Part shown: piece by piece, positions 1 to 8,100 of the stretch | Position numbering within the stretch: position 1 is the first letter of the stretch | How the letters are laid out: each line of letters begins with the position of its first letter | Virus record (IMG/VR): IMGVR_UViG_3300007512_000085 | Coordinates: 1-40,600 of that record | Direction: 5' to 3' (one strand) | Length of the DNA stretch: 40,600 nucleotides | DNA from: a virus | The notes under the pieces: model-generated | Told to the model about the DNA's origin: nothing | Database searches by the model: none | The model's input: only the letters and a program-made list of their open reading frames with translations | Position numbers and translations under genes: made by a program

Positions 1-1509
1 TCCACCGAGTCCGCCACCGAGTCCCCCGCCGACCTCTCCACCAAGACCACCGGCAGCACCTTCCATGGCGGCGGCGACCTGTTCAAGTTCAGCATCAAGG
101 CGTCTATCAAAAAACATCTCTCGCTGATTGCGTATAAATTCTTCTTCAGATAAGTTGAAAATATTATCCGCAACCCAGCGACGACTAAAGAACCCTTCAG
201 TTGCGGATGCGGCAATGTCAAACTTAGTTTTCCAATGTTCAAGTTCCTGAAGTTCTGCAATCTTAGAAGGGTTGCTTAAGGAAAGTTTGAAACTAATAAG
301 ATCTGCGCCCCTATATCCAAGTGTATAGAGATGAATAATGCCAACTTTTTCTAATTCAGTTATAACAGATCTTTGTAGTCTTTGAATCGTTCTTGCAAAC
401 CTAATATCCTTTTGGGCAAGAGTTGTTTTATCTTCCTCTGCCCCATCACCACGAGACAAATACGAAGCAGGAATTTTAAGAGCAGAAAATAACTTATCCC
501 TTAAATATTTAACATCATCAATATCTCCAGTATATGAGCCTCCTGGTAACGTTTCGATCTTAGAGGATACTCCTCCACGAACGGGGATAAAATAATCCTC
601 TTCAGTGCTCATTGGATTATAGCGCAAATCAATACGTCCCGTATCGGCATCAACAACTTGGTTGCGTTTCATTTGCGTCATAACTCTTTGCATATATTGC
701 TCGACATCATTGGGTGCAACGTTGCCAACATCAATATAGAATACACGACGCTCAGGAGAACGAACAATACGATACGCCATCATTGCATCTTCAAGAAGAA
801 TCAATTGGCGGAAAATTCTTCGAGCGGGCTCAAGAATCGAAGTTCCATATGGAGCGTATTTGTCGTTGCCTAAAATTCTAAAATGTGCAATCTGCCAATT
901 TTCAAAAGTTAAACCGCCCGAATTCCATTGAAATTGAATATATTTAGGGTTGTCTTTATCTTCGCCTTCCAATCTTTCAATCTCGTGTGTCGGCAATCCA
1001 ACAATAGACTGAACTCCGAGTCTTTCATCGATATCCAAATATAAGAAAAAATCTCCATATTTGCACATTGTGCGCGACCAGCCGAAAAGATTAAAGTCAA
1101 TATTCAAAACGGTATGATATAGCTCATGCAGTACTGCTTTGATTTCTTCGTTGTGGCACTTAATGCCTAAGAGTGGTTGCAAATCCGACGAAGTTGTCAT
1201 CTCATCTGCATAGATATCTAGACCAGATGCAATTTCGGGAGTATACTCCATTTGTTCAAAATCTTGGTATCTTTCAGCACGAAGCTGGTTTGCCATGATA
1301 GCGGTGCTTAACTGCTCGAAAGGATTATAAGATGACTTTTTAAAATTCAATCCACCGGCTGATTGAAATTTAAACTTGTCTAATTGTACTCTGCGAAGTT
1401 TTCTACTTGTCTGTGTACGGTAATTAATGAGTGGACCAGAAAGCAAACGAGTTAGCTGTCTAAAGAGAGCAGACTCATTGTTTTTAGGATTTTTATTATT
1501 TTTTGCCAT
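1..1509 (-). CDS. Portal protein, T4 gp20-like (C-terminus cut by window edge)
   Basis: I translated this by hand; it stays open to base 1, giving 503 residues without a stop. The start is ATG at 1509-1507, preceded by a GGGATAAG purine stretch and 5 bases after the terminase stop. The order of features fits T4-type portals: a basic Asn-rich N-terminus, a segment beginning EYTPEIASGLDIYADEMT, the stretch RRIFRQLILLEDAMMAYRIV, then RSPERRVFYIDVGN, a segment with KIETLPGG, and KIPASYLSRGDG. These are classic portal core motifs. The visible C-terminus becomes a Gly-rich tail (GGLGGEVGGGLGGGLGG), so the true end should be close to the edge. Portals form the dodecameric head vertex through which terminase pumps DNA and to which the tail attaches. 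The gene follows large terminase directly, which supports the call. Only the final residues are missing. Confidence 0.93.
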   Translation of the reverse strand, partial: MAKNNKNPKNNESALFRQLTRLLSGPLINYRTQTSRKLRRVQLDKFKFQSAGGLNFKKSSYNPFEQLSTAIMANQLRAERYQDFEQMEYTPEIASGLDIYADEMTTSSDLQPLLGIKCHNEEIKAVLHELYHTVLNIDFNLFGWSRTMCKYGDFFLYLDIDERLGVQSIVGLPTHEIERLEGEDKDNPKYIQFQWNSGGLTFENWQIAHFRILGNDKYAPYGTSILEPARRIFRQLILLEDAMMAYRIVRSPERRVFYIDVGNVAPNDVEQYMQRVMTQMKRNQVVDADTGRIDLRYNPMSTEEDYFIPVRGGVSSKIETLPGGSYTGDIDDVKYLRDKLFSALKIPASYLSRGDGAEEDKTTLAQKDIRFARTIQRLQRSVITELEKVGIIHLYTLGYRGADLISFKLSLSNPSKIAELQELEHWKTKFDIAASATEGFFSRRWVADNIFNLSEEEFIRNQREMFFDRRLDAELEQVAAAMEGAAGGLGGEVGGGLGGGLGG

Positions 1510-1514
1510 TTATC

Positions 1515-3104
1515 TTATCCCTTATATAACCAACCAAATTGTTTGTGTGTATCTCTTGCCTGTTGCTCTTTGCCTTTAAGATCCATTTCGCTTCGATATC
1601 CTTCCTGTCCCTTAATTTGATTGTTTATTTTTGTAGATGCCACGAACATGGAATTCGCAAACGCATCTCTGTATTCTTGATCTAACTTACCTGCCTCAAA
1701 AGCCGTATCTCTTACCCAACAACCAATTGCCAAAGCCATAGTTAAATCGTCATTATAGCTTCTCATCGCCTCGGGGCGACCGTGGTTCCAGATAAAGGTT
1801 TTTAGCTCATTTAGCATTCTAGAAGAATATACGGTAATTAGTTTATTTCTAATGAATTCTTCCATTTTTGCAATAATCAAAGGACGGGTCTTAGAAGTGG
1901 TCGAGAAACCGGCAATAGCATTAGACATATTTTCGCCCCTCAACTGTTCAACATATTCATGTGTTGATTTGATAGAGAAATATATATTATTATATCTTAG
2001 TTCCTGCAACTTTGTTAATACTGCAATCCCAACGGAATTGTTTTCTACAACAACCATGGCATTATTAAATTCTCGCCCAATACTGTTAATCATATCAGAA
2101 TATACATCAAGAGTGGGTTTTCCTTGATATTCAGCAACTATTTCCATAGTTTCTAGCTTTATGACGTGAAGTGTAGAATTGTCTTTACCATCTCCTCGCG
2201 CTACATCTGCCGACAACAGGTAGTTGTAGCCATCTTGTGCCTTTTCCCAAATCCAAAAATTTCTATCAAACCCTGTTCTATATTGAGGTTCTTTGATTAA
2301 TGTGTGCATCCAATCCAAATCATCTGGGTGGATAACCGTTTCTCCAGACATATTGAAATTACATTCAAGCTCTTGCGCTATTTGTCTGCGAGACATGTTT
2401 TTAGTTTCTTTTTCAAACCATTCCTTGTCTCTATTGGGATGCACATCCCAGGGTAGAACAGTGGGGTAAAAATCATTCTGCTCTTGTGCTGAATCAGCGT
2501 ATATTTGATGAAACCAATTTCCGACACCGTTAGGAGTGGATAGAGCGATGCACCGCCCACCTGTTGATAGAGTGGGATAAAGACCGGTCCATAGCTCGTC
2601 TAAGCCTTCGACGTGTGCTGCCTCATCAATAACTAATAATGATAGTGCTTCGGAACGTCCAGCATCAGAAGAAGTAGATGATGCTTTAATTTCGGAGCCG
2701 TTTGATAGCACAAATGACGCCCGATTGTCTATGTCTATGCTTGCTATCTGCATCCAAGGAGGCAAGTTTTTAATAATGTGCTTTACTTTCTTTACAAGAT
2801 TTCCTGCCGTCTGAAACTTGGTCGCAATAACTAGAATATTCTTATTTCTATGAAATAACATCATCCAGGCAATGTAGGCAGCAGTTGTGGTGGAAATACC
2901 TAGCTGTCTTGCCTTCAGTATGACATTAAAGCGATGAGCATTAAAGTCCTTAAGCAATTCTTTTTGGAAGTCATATAGTTTAAAAGGAATCAGCCCGTCT
3001 ATGGGGTGAGCAATTCGTGCGTAATTATCAATAAAATAAACCGGATCTTTGCCGCTTTTTAATATTTCCTTTAAAATTTCATTTTTTGTAAGTTCAAACG
3101 ACAT
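1515..3104 (-). CDS. Terminase large subunit (packaging ATPase and headful nuclease)
   Basis: This is the motor that translocates DNA into the prohead and cuts concatemers. It has 529 residues; T4 gp17 is about 610, so it is somewhat short at the N-terminus. The ATPase comes first: adenine-side region around residues 40-60 (LYDFQKELLKDF), then a deviant P-loop KARQLGIST at residues 64-72. This lacks the GKT lysine of T4 and may use K64 or R66 instead. Walker B is LLVIDEAAHVE with D160/E161, and LSTPNG is the coupling motif. The C-terminal RNase H-fold nuclease has three acidic sites: D300 in SADVARGDG, E354 in VVVENNSVG, and D452/D453 in YNDDLTMA. The start is ATG at 3104, four bases after the TGA of the preceding gene. 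The portal follows after 5 bases. All motifs expected of an active enzyme are present. Confidence 0.97.
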   Translation of the reverse strand: MSFELTKNEILKEILKSGKDPVYFIDNYARIAHPIDGLIPFKLYDFQKELLKDFNAHRFNVILKARQLGISTTTAAYIAWMMLFHRNKNILVIATKFQTAGNLVKKVKHIIKNLPPWMQIASIDIDNRASFVLSNGSEIKASSTSSDAGRSEALSLLVIDEAAHVEGLDELWTGLYPTLSTGGRCIALSTPNGVGNWFHQIYADSAQEQNDFYPTVLPWDVHPNRDKEWFEKETKNMSRRQIAQELECNFNMSGETVIHPDDLDWMHTLIKEPQYRTGFDRNFWIWEKAQDGYNYLLSADVARGDGKDNSTLHVIKLETMEIVAEYQGKPTLDVYSDMINSIGREFNNAMVVVENNSVGIAVLTKLQELRYNNIYFSIKSTHEYVEQLRGENMSNAIAGFSTTSKTRPLIIAKMEEFIRNKLITVYSSRMLNELKTFIWNHGRPEAMRSYNDDLTMALAIGCWVRDTAFEAGKLDQEYRDAFANSMFVASTKINNQIKGQEGYRSEMDLKGKEQQARDTHKQFGWLYKG

Positions 3105-3108
3105 CTAA

Positions 3109-3636
3109 TCATTTTTTATTTGCTTTTTTCCACTTGCCAAGAGCCAGGAAATCACGAATAGACTTGTCCAACCTATCCTCAGAAGGTTCGGCTACTGGTA
3201 GTACTCCGTCGAGATTACCAATTTTATAGTGGCGTTTTCCAGTAACAAATACGCGAACTCTTGAAGTATTTTGAACTACGACACTGACTTCGCCTTCAGG
3301 GGTTAGTGAAAGAGAGTCGCCAGTAATCTTTTTGTATTCTTTCTTTAAGAAGTTGGCAACGTTCTGAATCATATCTTCTACGTCTGCCTCAATATCGCCC
3401 GCATAAACCTCTTTAAGTTTAATGTCGCTTTGATAACTAATACATAAAAGGTTGCCGTGGAATGTTACACCGAAACCATCAACAACACGAGAGTCGGTAA
3501 TGGGGTCACCTTCTTCCCTCTTTAGCCCTATCTTTCTTGCCTCACCGTCAAAAGAATACTTTTCATCTTGTGAGCCATCATAGCCATTTGCGGCTGCTTG
3601 TGAAATTCCTCTTACAATGTCTAAAACTGTTGCCAT
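3109..3636 (-). CDS. Conserved phage protein of unknown function, terminase-adjacent
   Basis: I do not recognise a named family. It has 175 residues, is soluble, and shows no membrane segment or Cys pair. The N-terminus (VLDIVRGISQAAANGYDGSQDE) looks helical. The middle alternates strand-like segments (GFGVTFHGNLLCISYQS) with an acidic helix (GDIEADVEDMIQNVANFLKKEYKKI), then strands (EVSVVVQNTSRVRVFVTGKRHY). The C-terminus is basic (GKWKKANKK). The start is ATG at 3636, immediately after the upstream TAA, with a GGAG ribosome site inside the end of the previous gene. It sits where a small terminase subunit would be expected, just before large terminase. However, it lacks the obvious helix-turn-helix plus coiled-coil plan of most TerS proteins, so a virion or packaging accessory role is equally possible. 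Confidence 0.75.
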   Translation of the reverse strand: MATVLDIVRGISQAAANGYDGSQDEKYSFDGEARKIGLKREEGDPITDSRVVDGFGVTFHGNLLCISYQSDIKLKEVYAGDIEADVEDMIQNVANFLKKEYKKITGDSLSLTPEGEVSVVVQNTSRVRVFVTGKRHYKIGNLDGVLPVAEPSEDRLDKSIRDFLALGKWKKANKK

Positions 3637-4035
3637 TTATTTATTTTCTCCTTTATTGGGACGCCATCCGGTCGCCCAACGCTCTTCTCTATTTTCAACC
3701 CACTGGATATAGCACTGAAAACAACAATCATATTTGTTCATGTAGATATCATCCTTAGAATTGAAAGAATAAGTTTCACAAGTGGAACAGACTCTGTTGC
3801 TATCTTTATTAAGTAGTTTTTTTGATATTAAAACTCCCTGAACTTCTACTTTTTCAGTCTTTTCGGATAATTTCCTAAGTTTTTTATTAAAAAGCCCAAG
3901 TTGTTCTATGTATGCCTGCTCTTTTTCCGGTGTCCAGTCTTTTGCGGGATGCTGCACGGTGTCTGCGCCATATTTATCTGCGATTGCTTTTTCCACTTTT
4001 ATCACGTAATTTGGATCTTGTTTGGGCTTTGTCAT
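3637..4035 (-). CDS. Zinc-ribbon-like small protein of unknown function
   Basis: It has 132 residues from ATG at 4035. A longer reading from GTG at 4110 is possible, but it would overlap the previous gene by about 79 bases and adds a basic low-quality stretch. The ATG shares an ATGA with the preceding stop codon, the usual translational-coupling arrangement, so I chose it. The N-terminal two thirds are charged and helical (WTPEKEQAYIEQLGLFNKKL). The C-terminus holds a Cys cluster: C83-x2-C86, then C104-C105-x2-C108 in YDCCFQCYIQWVE, followed by REERWATGWRPNKG. The four-Cys spacing fits a treble-clef or zinc-ribbon metal site. I associate similar C-termini with unnamed proteins near terminase in large marine phages, but from memory only. 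A packaging or regulatory role is inferred from position. Confidence 0.8.
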   Translation of the reverse strand: MTKPKQDPNYVIKVEKAIADKYGADTVQHPAKDWTPEKEQAYIEQLGLFNKKLRKLSEKTEKVEVQGVLISKKLLNKDSNRVCSTCETYSFNSKDDIYMNKYDCCFQCYIQWVENREERWATGWRPNKGENK

Positions 4036-4490
4036 TGTGCAATGTTTGCTGCGGCATAAAACACTCCCAGGGACAGCCCTATGCCCGCGATGGCTCCTCC
4101 TGCGAACCACCAGTGATTGTTTTTGTTCGGTTGTGCAAGTGCCAACTCTCTATATCTTCCAATTTCTTGATTTTTAATTCCAAGTAACAGATCTGTTCTT
4201 TCACTCTGTGCATCATAACTTATCTGAAGGGTGTCGAGTTGCAATTGCATCTCAGAACGTGCTTTTAACACCTCATATTCTACCAACAGATCACATTCGG
4301 TTAACGAATATTGGTGTGACGTAATCAACTGTGCTGTGGCAGGTGGATTAAACAGAGTGCCAGCAAAAGGGGCTGCATCGCCTTGCTCCAGATGCGTGAA
4401 CATCGGCTCTTCATCTGCGTCTTGAGCGTAGGCAGGTGTACCCAATAATAGAGCAAAGCTTAATATTTGTGCGATAATCTTATTCAACAT
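4032..4490 (-). CDS. Exported/membrane protein with signal peptide and C-terminal TM (spanin-like candidate)
   Basis: It has 152 residues from ATG at 4490. A TTG 12 bases upstream is in frame, but starting at the ATG gives a textbook signal peptide: MLNK, a hydrophobic core IIAQILSFALLLG, then a signal peptidase I site after AYA. A short motif GDAAPFAGTLF follows, then a charged helical middle likely to be coiled coil (YEVLKARSEMQLQLDTLQIS), and near the end a transmembrane segment (WWFAGGAIAGIGLSLGVFYAA). This topology recalls u-spanins, which join an outer-membrane N-terminus to a C-terminal inner-membrane anchor. There is no lipobox Cys after the signal, however, so it is not a standard one. 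The start overlaps the end of the upstream coiled-coil gene by 11 bases. Lysis function is inferred from topology and neighbours. Confidence 0.75.
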   Translation of the reverse strand: MLNKIIAQILSFALLLGTPAYAQDADEEPMFTHLEQGDAAPFAGTLFNPPATAQLITSHQYSLTECDLLVEYEVLKARSEMQLQLDTLQISYDAQSERTDLLLGIKNQEIGRYRELALAQPNKNNHWWFAGGAIAGIGLSLGVFYAAANIAQ

Positions 4491-4884
4491 ATTTAAATCC
4501 AAATTCTTCTATGATTGTTTGATTGACGAGTTCTGGATCCTGATCGAACATTGTCACTAGATCTAAATATCTTGCTCTTTTTTCGATAGTTAAATCATCC
4601 AGGGATCTTTCATAGTGCTCTTCCAATTTTGCAAGTGCCTCATTGTGTTTGCGAATGACTTCATTTCTTTTTTCTATTTCGGCACTATGGGTGCTCTCTA
4701 AGACCTCTACTTCCTTTTTGTAGCTCTCAATGGTTGTATCGAGTACTTTGGAATATGCACCAACATTTTTTTTCGCTACGAGCCAAATAATAAGAGTCCA
4801 CGCAGCAACCGCTGCAATCTTCCAGTGATGCTTGCACCAAAGCCACGCTTTTTTAAAATATAGTTGTATTGTCAACCAAGTCAT
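4480..4884 (-). CDS. Single-TM coiled-coil protein, i-spanin (Rz)-like
   Basis: It has 134 residues. The N-terminus is basic with aromatic residues, then there is one transmembrane helix (IAAVAAWTLIIWLVA, about residues 22-36). A long heptad-like periplasmic helix follows (residues 45-110; SYKKEVEVLESTHSAEIEKR and onward), ending in a short acidic tail. An N-terminal anchor with a coiled-coil ectodomain is the architecture of inner-membrane spanins, which fuse or disrupt the outer membrane in the last step of lysis of Gram-negative hosts. The start is ATG at 4884, immediately after the TAA of the holin-like gene. The next gene overlaps its end by 11 bases, as spanin pairs often do. The class is inferred from architecture, as spanins are too divergent for sequence identity. 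Another membrane-anchored coiled-coil function cannot be excluded. Confidence 0.7.
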   Translation of the reverse strand: MTWLTIQLYFKKAWLWCKHHWKIAAVAAWTLIIWLVAKKNVGAYSKVLDTTIESYKKEVEVLESTHSAEIEKRNEVIRKHNEALAKLEEHYERSLDDLTIEKRARYLDLVTMFDQDPELVNQTIIEEFGFKYVE

Positions 4885-5073
4885 TTATTCTCCATACTTA
4901 TATGCCTTCATGACATCGACAGCCCCTTGGGTGCCAATATAAACCATTGCAATCATACCCCACGTTTCCGAAGCCAAATCAGACCAAACCATAAGTCCAG
5001 TTGCGGTCAGAAATGTAAGTAATTTGCGAGAAACTAATTTCTGCAATACCGTGTCTAATAAACCATTATTCAT
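4885..5073 (-). CDS. Small membrane protein, putative holin
   Basis: It has 62 residues. An amphipathic N-terminus (NNGLLDTVLQKLVSRK) is followed by a hydrophobic segment (LLTFLTATGLMVW), a short hydrophilic break (SDLASE), a second hydrophobic segment (WGMIAMVYIGTQGAVDVM), and a basic tail (KAYKYGE). Size, two short hydrophobic stretches and charged tail suit a class II holin, which opens the inner membrane at a set time. It is followed directly by an i-spanin-like gene, which supports a lysis role. The start is ATG at 5073 with a clear AGGAGA ribosome site 9 bases upstream. No endolysin gene is present in the window, so the partner must be encoded elsewhere or lysis works differently. Confidence 0.7.
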   Translation of the reverse strand: MNNGLLDTVLQKLVSRKLLTFLTATGLMVWSDLASETWGMIAMVYIGTQGAVDVMKAYKYGE

Positions 5074-5082
5074 TTTCTTGTA

Positions 5083-5088
5083 TCTCCT
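5083..5088 (-). promoter_or_regulatory. Ribosome binding site of the holin-like gene
   Basis: AGGAGA reads on the minus strand 9 bases before ATG 5073, inside the 38-base gap after the Mre11-Rad50 gene. It is one of the stronger sites in the window and fixes the start of this very small gene. Confidence 0.8.
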
Positions 5089-5111
5089 GTTATATAAATA
5101 GTTAAAAAAAA

Positions 5112-8100
5112 TTATTGACTTACGTGTGCATATCCATTTTTCTTCTCAATATTCACGACGTGATCAACACAATCCTTTAATGAGTCCAAGTGAGATATTA
5201 AAATGACTGTCTTAAAATATGATTTAACCATATCTAATATTCGAACAAATCCTTCTAAATTCTCTGCGTCAAGAGCCGTTCCTGGCTCGTCAAGGATAAA
5301 CATATTTGACTTCGGCAAATTGCTAACGTGTAATAACGAAAGTCTGATTGCCATTGAAGCGATTGTCTTCTCTGCTCCAGAACCCATTTCAATGGGGCGA
5401 GGTTCATGCTTCGGATGTTTAATGTAAACGTTTAAGCGCCTCCCATCATCTTCAAAAAAGACTTCGAAGTTAACAATGTTTGCTAATACCTTTGCAATCT
5501 CTTCATTGATAGCTGGCAGCTTCTTCTTAATAATATCATAAGAAATTCCACTGGTGTGCATACATCGCATAAACAAATCATAAGCAGAATACTCTTCTCT
5601 CAATTCTGATAGTTCGTTCTTTTGTTCAATTAAGCTTTGTAGTTTTTGTTCACAAGAGCCGTGAGAGATATATAAATCATTTAACTCCTGCTGGCATTCG
5701 TCACAATTTTTCTCTATTTTCTCAAGGGAAGTGTTGTATTTCTTTTTCTTTGTGACAAGCTGCTCCAGATTTTCAATTGCGTCTTTATTTTCTTCATATA
5801 TTGCGATTTGTTTTTCAGTATTTTCAATTTCGTGTTTAAAGATTTCTAGCTTGGATAAGTTGTTTTGCATCTCCAAGTTAGAAACAGATATCTTGTGTTG
5901 CACCTCTTTTTGTTTTTCCACCAATAGATCATATTTGTTTAGATAATCATCCAATTTGTCAACATCAAGATTGTGAATATCTTCCAAAAGCTGTACGCTT
6001 TGTTTGCGGATATCACTAATTTCCGTTATCATATTCGGCAATGCATCTTTTGCTGTGTGAGCATCACAAATAAACTTACAAGTTGGAAATGATTCGCCGC
6101 ATGGCACTTCCTTAAGGAGATTTACCTTTTTTCGATAGGCGTTAATATCTTTGTTCTTGTTTATTAAAAGCTGTAAGAAATCTTCATATTCCTCGTTTTT
6201 GTTCTCGACGCTCTTCTTTTTGTTTCGTAAATTTTCAATATCATATTCTTGCAGAAAATGGCTTAATTTCTCCGCTATTTTACTGTTATCGTTATTGCTT
6301 TCTGTAAGTTGTGTGTTTTGCTTTAACAGGGTGCGAACTTCATTCTTCTTTGTTTTTAGCGTATTTGTCGTCTCTTCAATGTCAATAATTTCTAGCGGAA
6401 TAGATGTAATCTTGTTTTCTAATTCAGCGATCAACGACTTAATGTCTATCATTTGTTGCTGATATTCTTCACACTTCTGTTTATGTTCTTCGATACTAGC
6501 TTCGCTCTGATGTATTTGTTCTTGTGCCTCTTCAAGATCTTCATCATATTCTCTGCCCTCAAGTCGCTTAAGCGCTCCTCGTAAATCCGAAGCGTCTTCT
6601 TTCGCCATCTTGAATTTCTTATCAAAAATTTCCAAATCAAGAAATTTGGCAAGGATCTCTTTGCGACGAGTTGAACCTTCTTTGATAAAGGTTAAGCTAT
6701 CCAACTGAGATGCCATGGAGGTAAGCAAAAAGTCATCAAGAGTTCCGAGCATCTTTCGGATATTTTTATCAGTATCGTTACGGGTCATTCCATTGTGACT
6801 TACAACCTGTTCCAAGGAAGCATCAACCTCGTTAAATTCTACTGTTGTCTTAGCTTCAAGCGTCTCTTCACCCTTTAACTTCTTAACGTATTTTTCGCTT
6901 TCTCGCTCAATTACAAACTGTTTATCGCCAATAGAAATTCCCACTCTACCGACGCCTCTCTCCCTGTTTTGATTAATCACGTTAAGGTTCTTCCTCTCAT
7001 TTTTGGAGGTAGAGTTAAACAGCGTATATAGGGCAGCATCAATGATGCTAGACTTACCTGAGTAGTTTTTTCCGAAGATTCCAACAATTCCAGATAGGTT
7101 GGCAAATTCTATAGAATTCGTTTCACCATAATTGAATAAGTTATCCCATTCAAAAGAGTCAAATTTCCAATTAATATTTCGAGCAACCTCTTCAGTTTCT
7201 TCTACTGCTCTATTGTATTTTGCGTTAAGTGTTAAGACTCTATCTAAAACGTCATCTTCGACTTCATATTCTTTTAAAAATTCTTTAATCAATCTTTTTT
7301 GAACTGTTAAGTCGCGGAGGTTTTCTTTTATAAAGTCATCACTTGTCAGACCAACATCGGCTCTATTGCCCAATGCACGATTCAAAAATGTAATACTTTC
7401 TGGCTTGAAGCGATGCTTCGCAACATCAACTGCTCTTTTCATTTTATCAAGCGACAGATTATTGTTAGATACTAAGCGAATACGAGCACCTTGTGGAACA
7501 TCTATGCCCTTTGGCATTCTGCCTTTTGGAGTCAGTTCGATTGTAGTAAACGGCTTGGGGTTTTGTAGTTCAACGTGACGAACAGTAAAAGAATCTTTGT
7601 CATCAATTTCCCAAAGTAAAAATCCTTTATCGTTAGTTTCACCGTGATTTTGCTGTACAGTAGAGCCGCAATAGCGCACTCGCCCCTCAAAATCAAGTGA
7701 TTGGCACTTATGAATATCGCCAAGCATAGCAAAATCGAACTTCTTAAAAATGCCCAATTCGTGTTCGCCGTGTTCCATGACCCACCCAATATCGGTCTTA
7801 CAGTTGCTAATAGCACCATGATAAAGAGCAATGTTGATCTTATCTGGTTTGGTTGGATCAATCCAGTTATCCTCATCAAATACAGACAAGATGTTAAAAC
7901 AAACCTTGTCGCTTGCATGGAATTCGCCGGAATCCTTAAAGAAATGTACCTCTGGATGTTCTAGTGCTTGAACAATCGGCGTAATAGCATCCTGGCGGCT
8001 GCTATTTTTTAAGTTACCATCATGATTACCCGGAACCATTACCAGCGGGGCAATATCCGCTAAGTTTTTTATAAAGCCTGTGGCAAGCTCAAAATATTCT

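Noticed and set aside
4036-4110. Longer N-terminus (GTG 4110) for the zinc-ribbon-like protein
   Set aside because: It would overlap the previous gene by about 79 bases; ATG 4035 in the ATGA overlap is the standard coupled start.
4491-4502. TTG start four codons earlier for the signal-peptide protein
   Set aside because: ATG 4490 gives a canonical signal peptide and a smaller overlap; nothing favours the TTG.
5093-5100. TATAAATA, a T4 late-promoter-like string on the plus strand
   Set aside because: It points away from the genes, would drive antisense into the Mre11-Rad50 gene, and the region is simply AT-rich.
5101-5115. T-run after the Mre11-Rad50 gene as a terminator
   Set aside because: Eight T's read on the minus strand, but no GC-rich stem precedes them.
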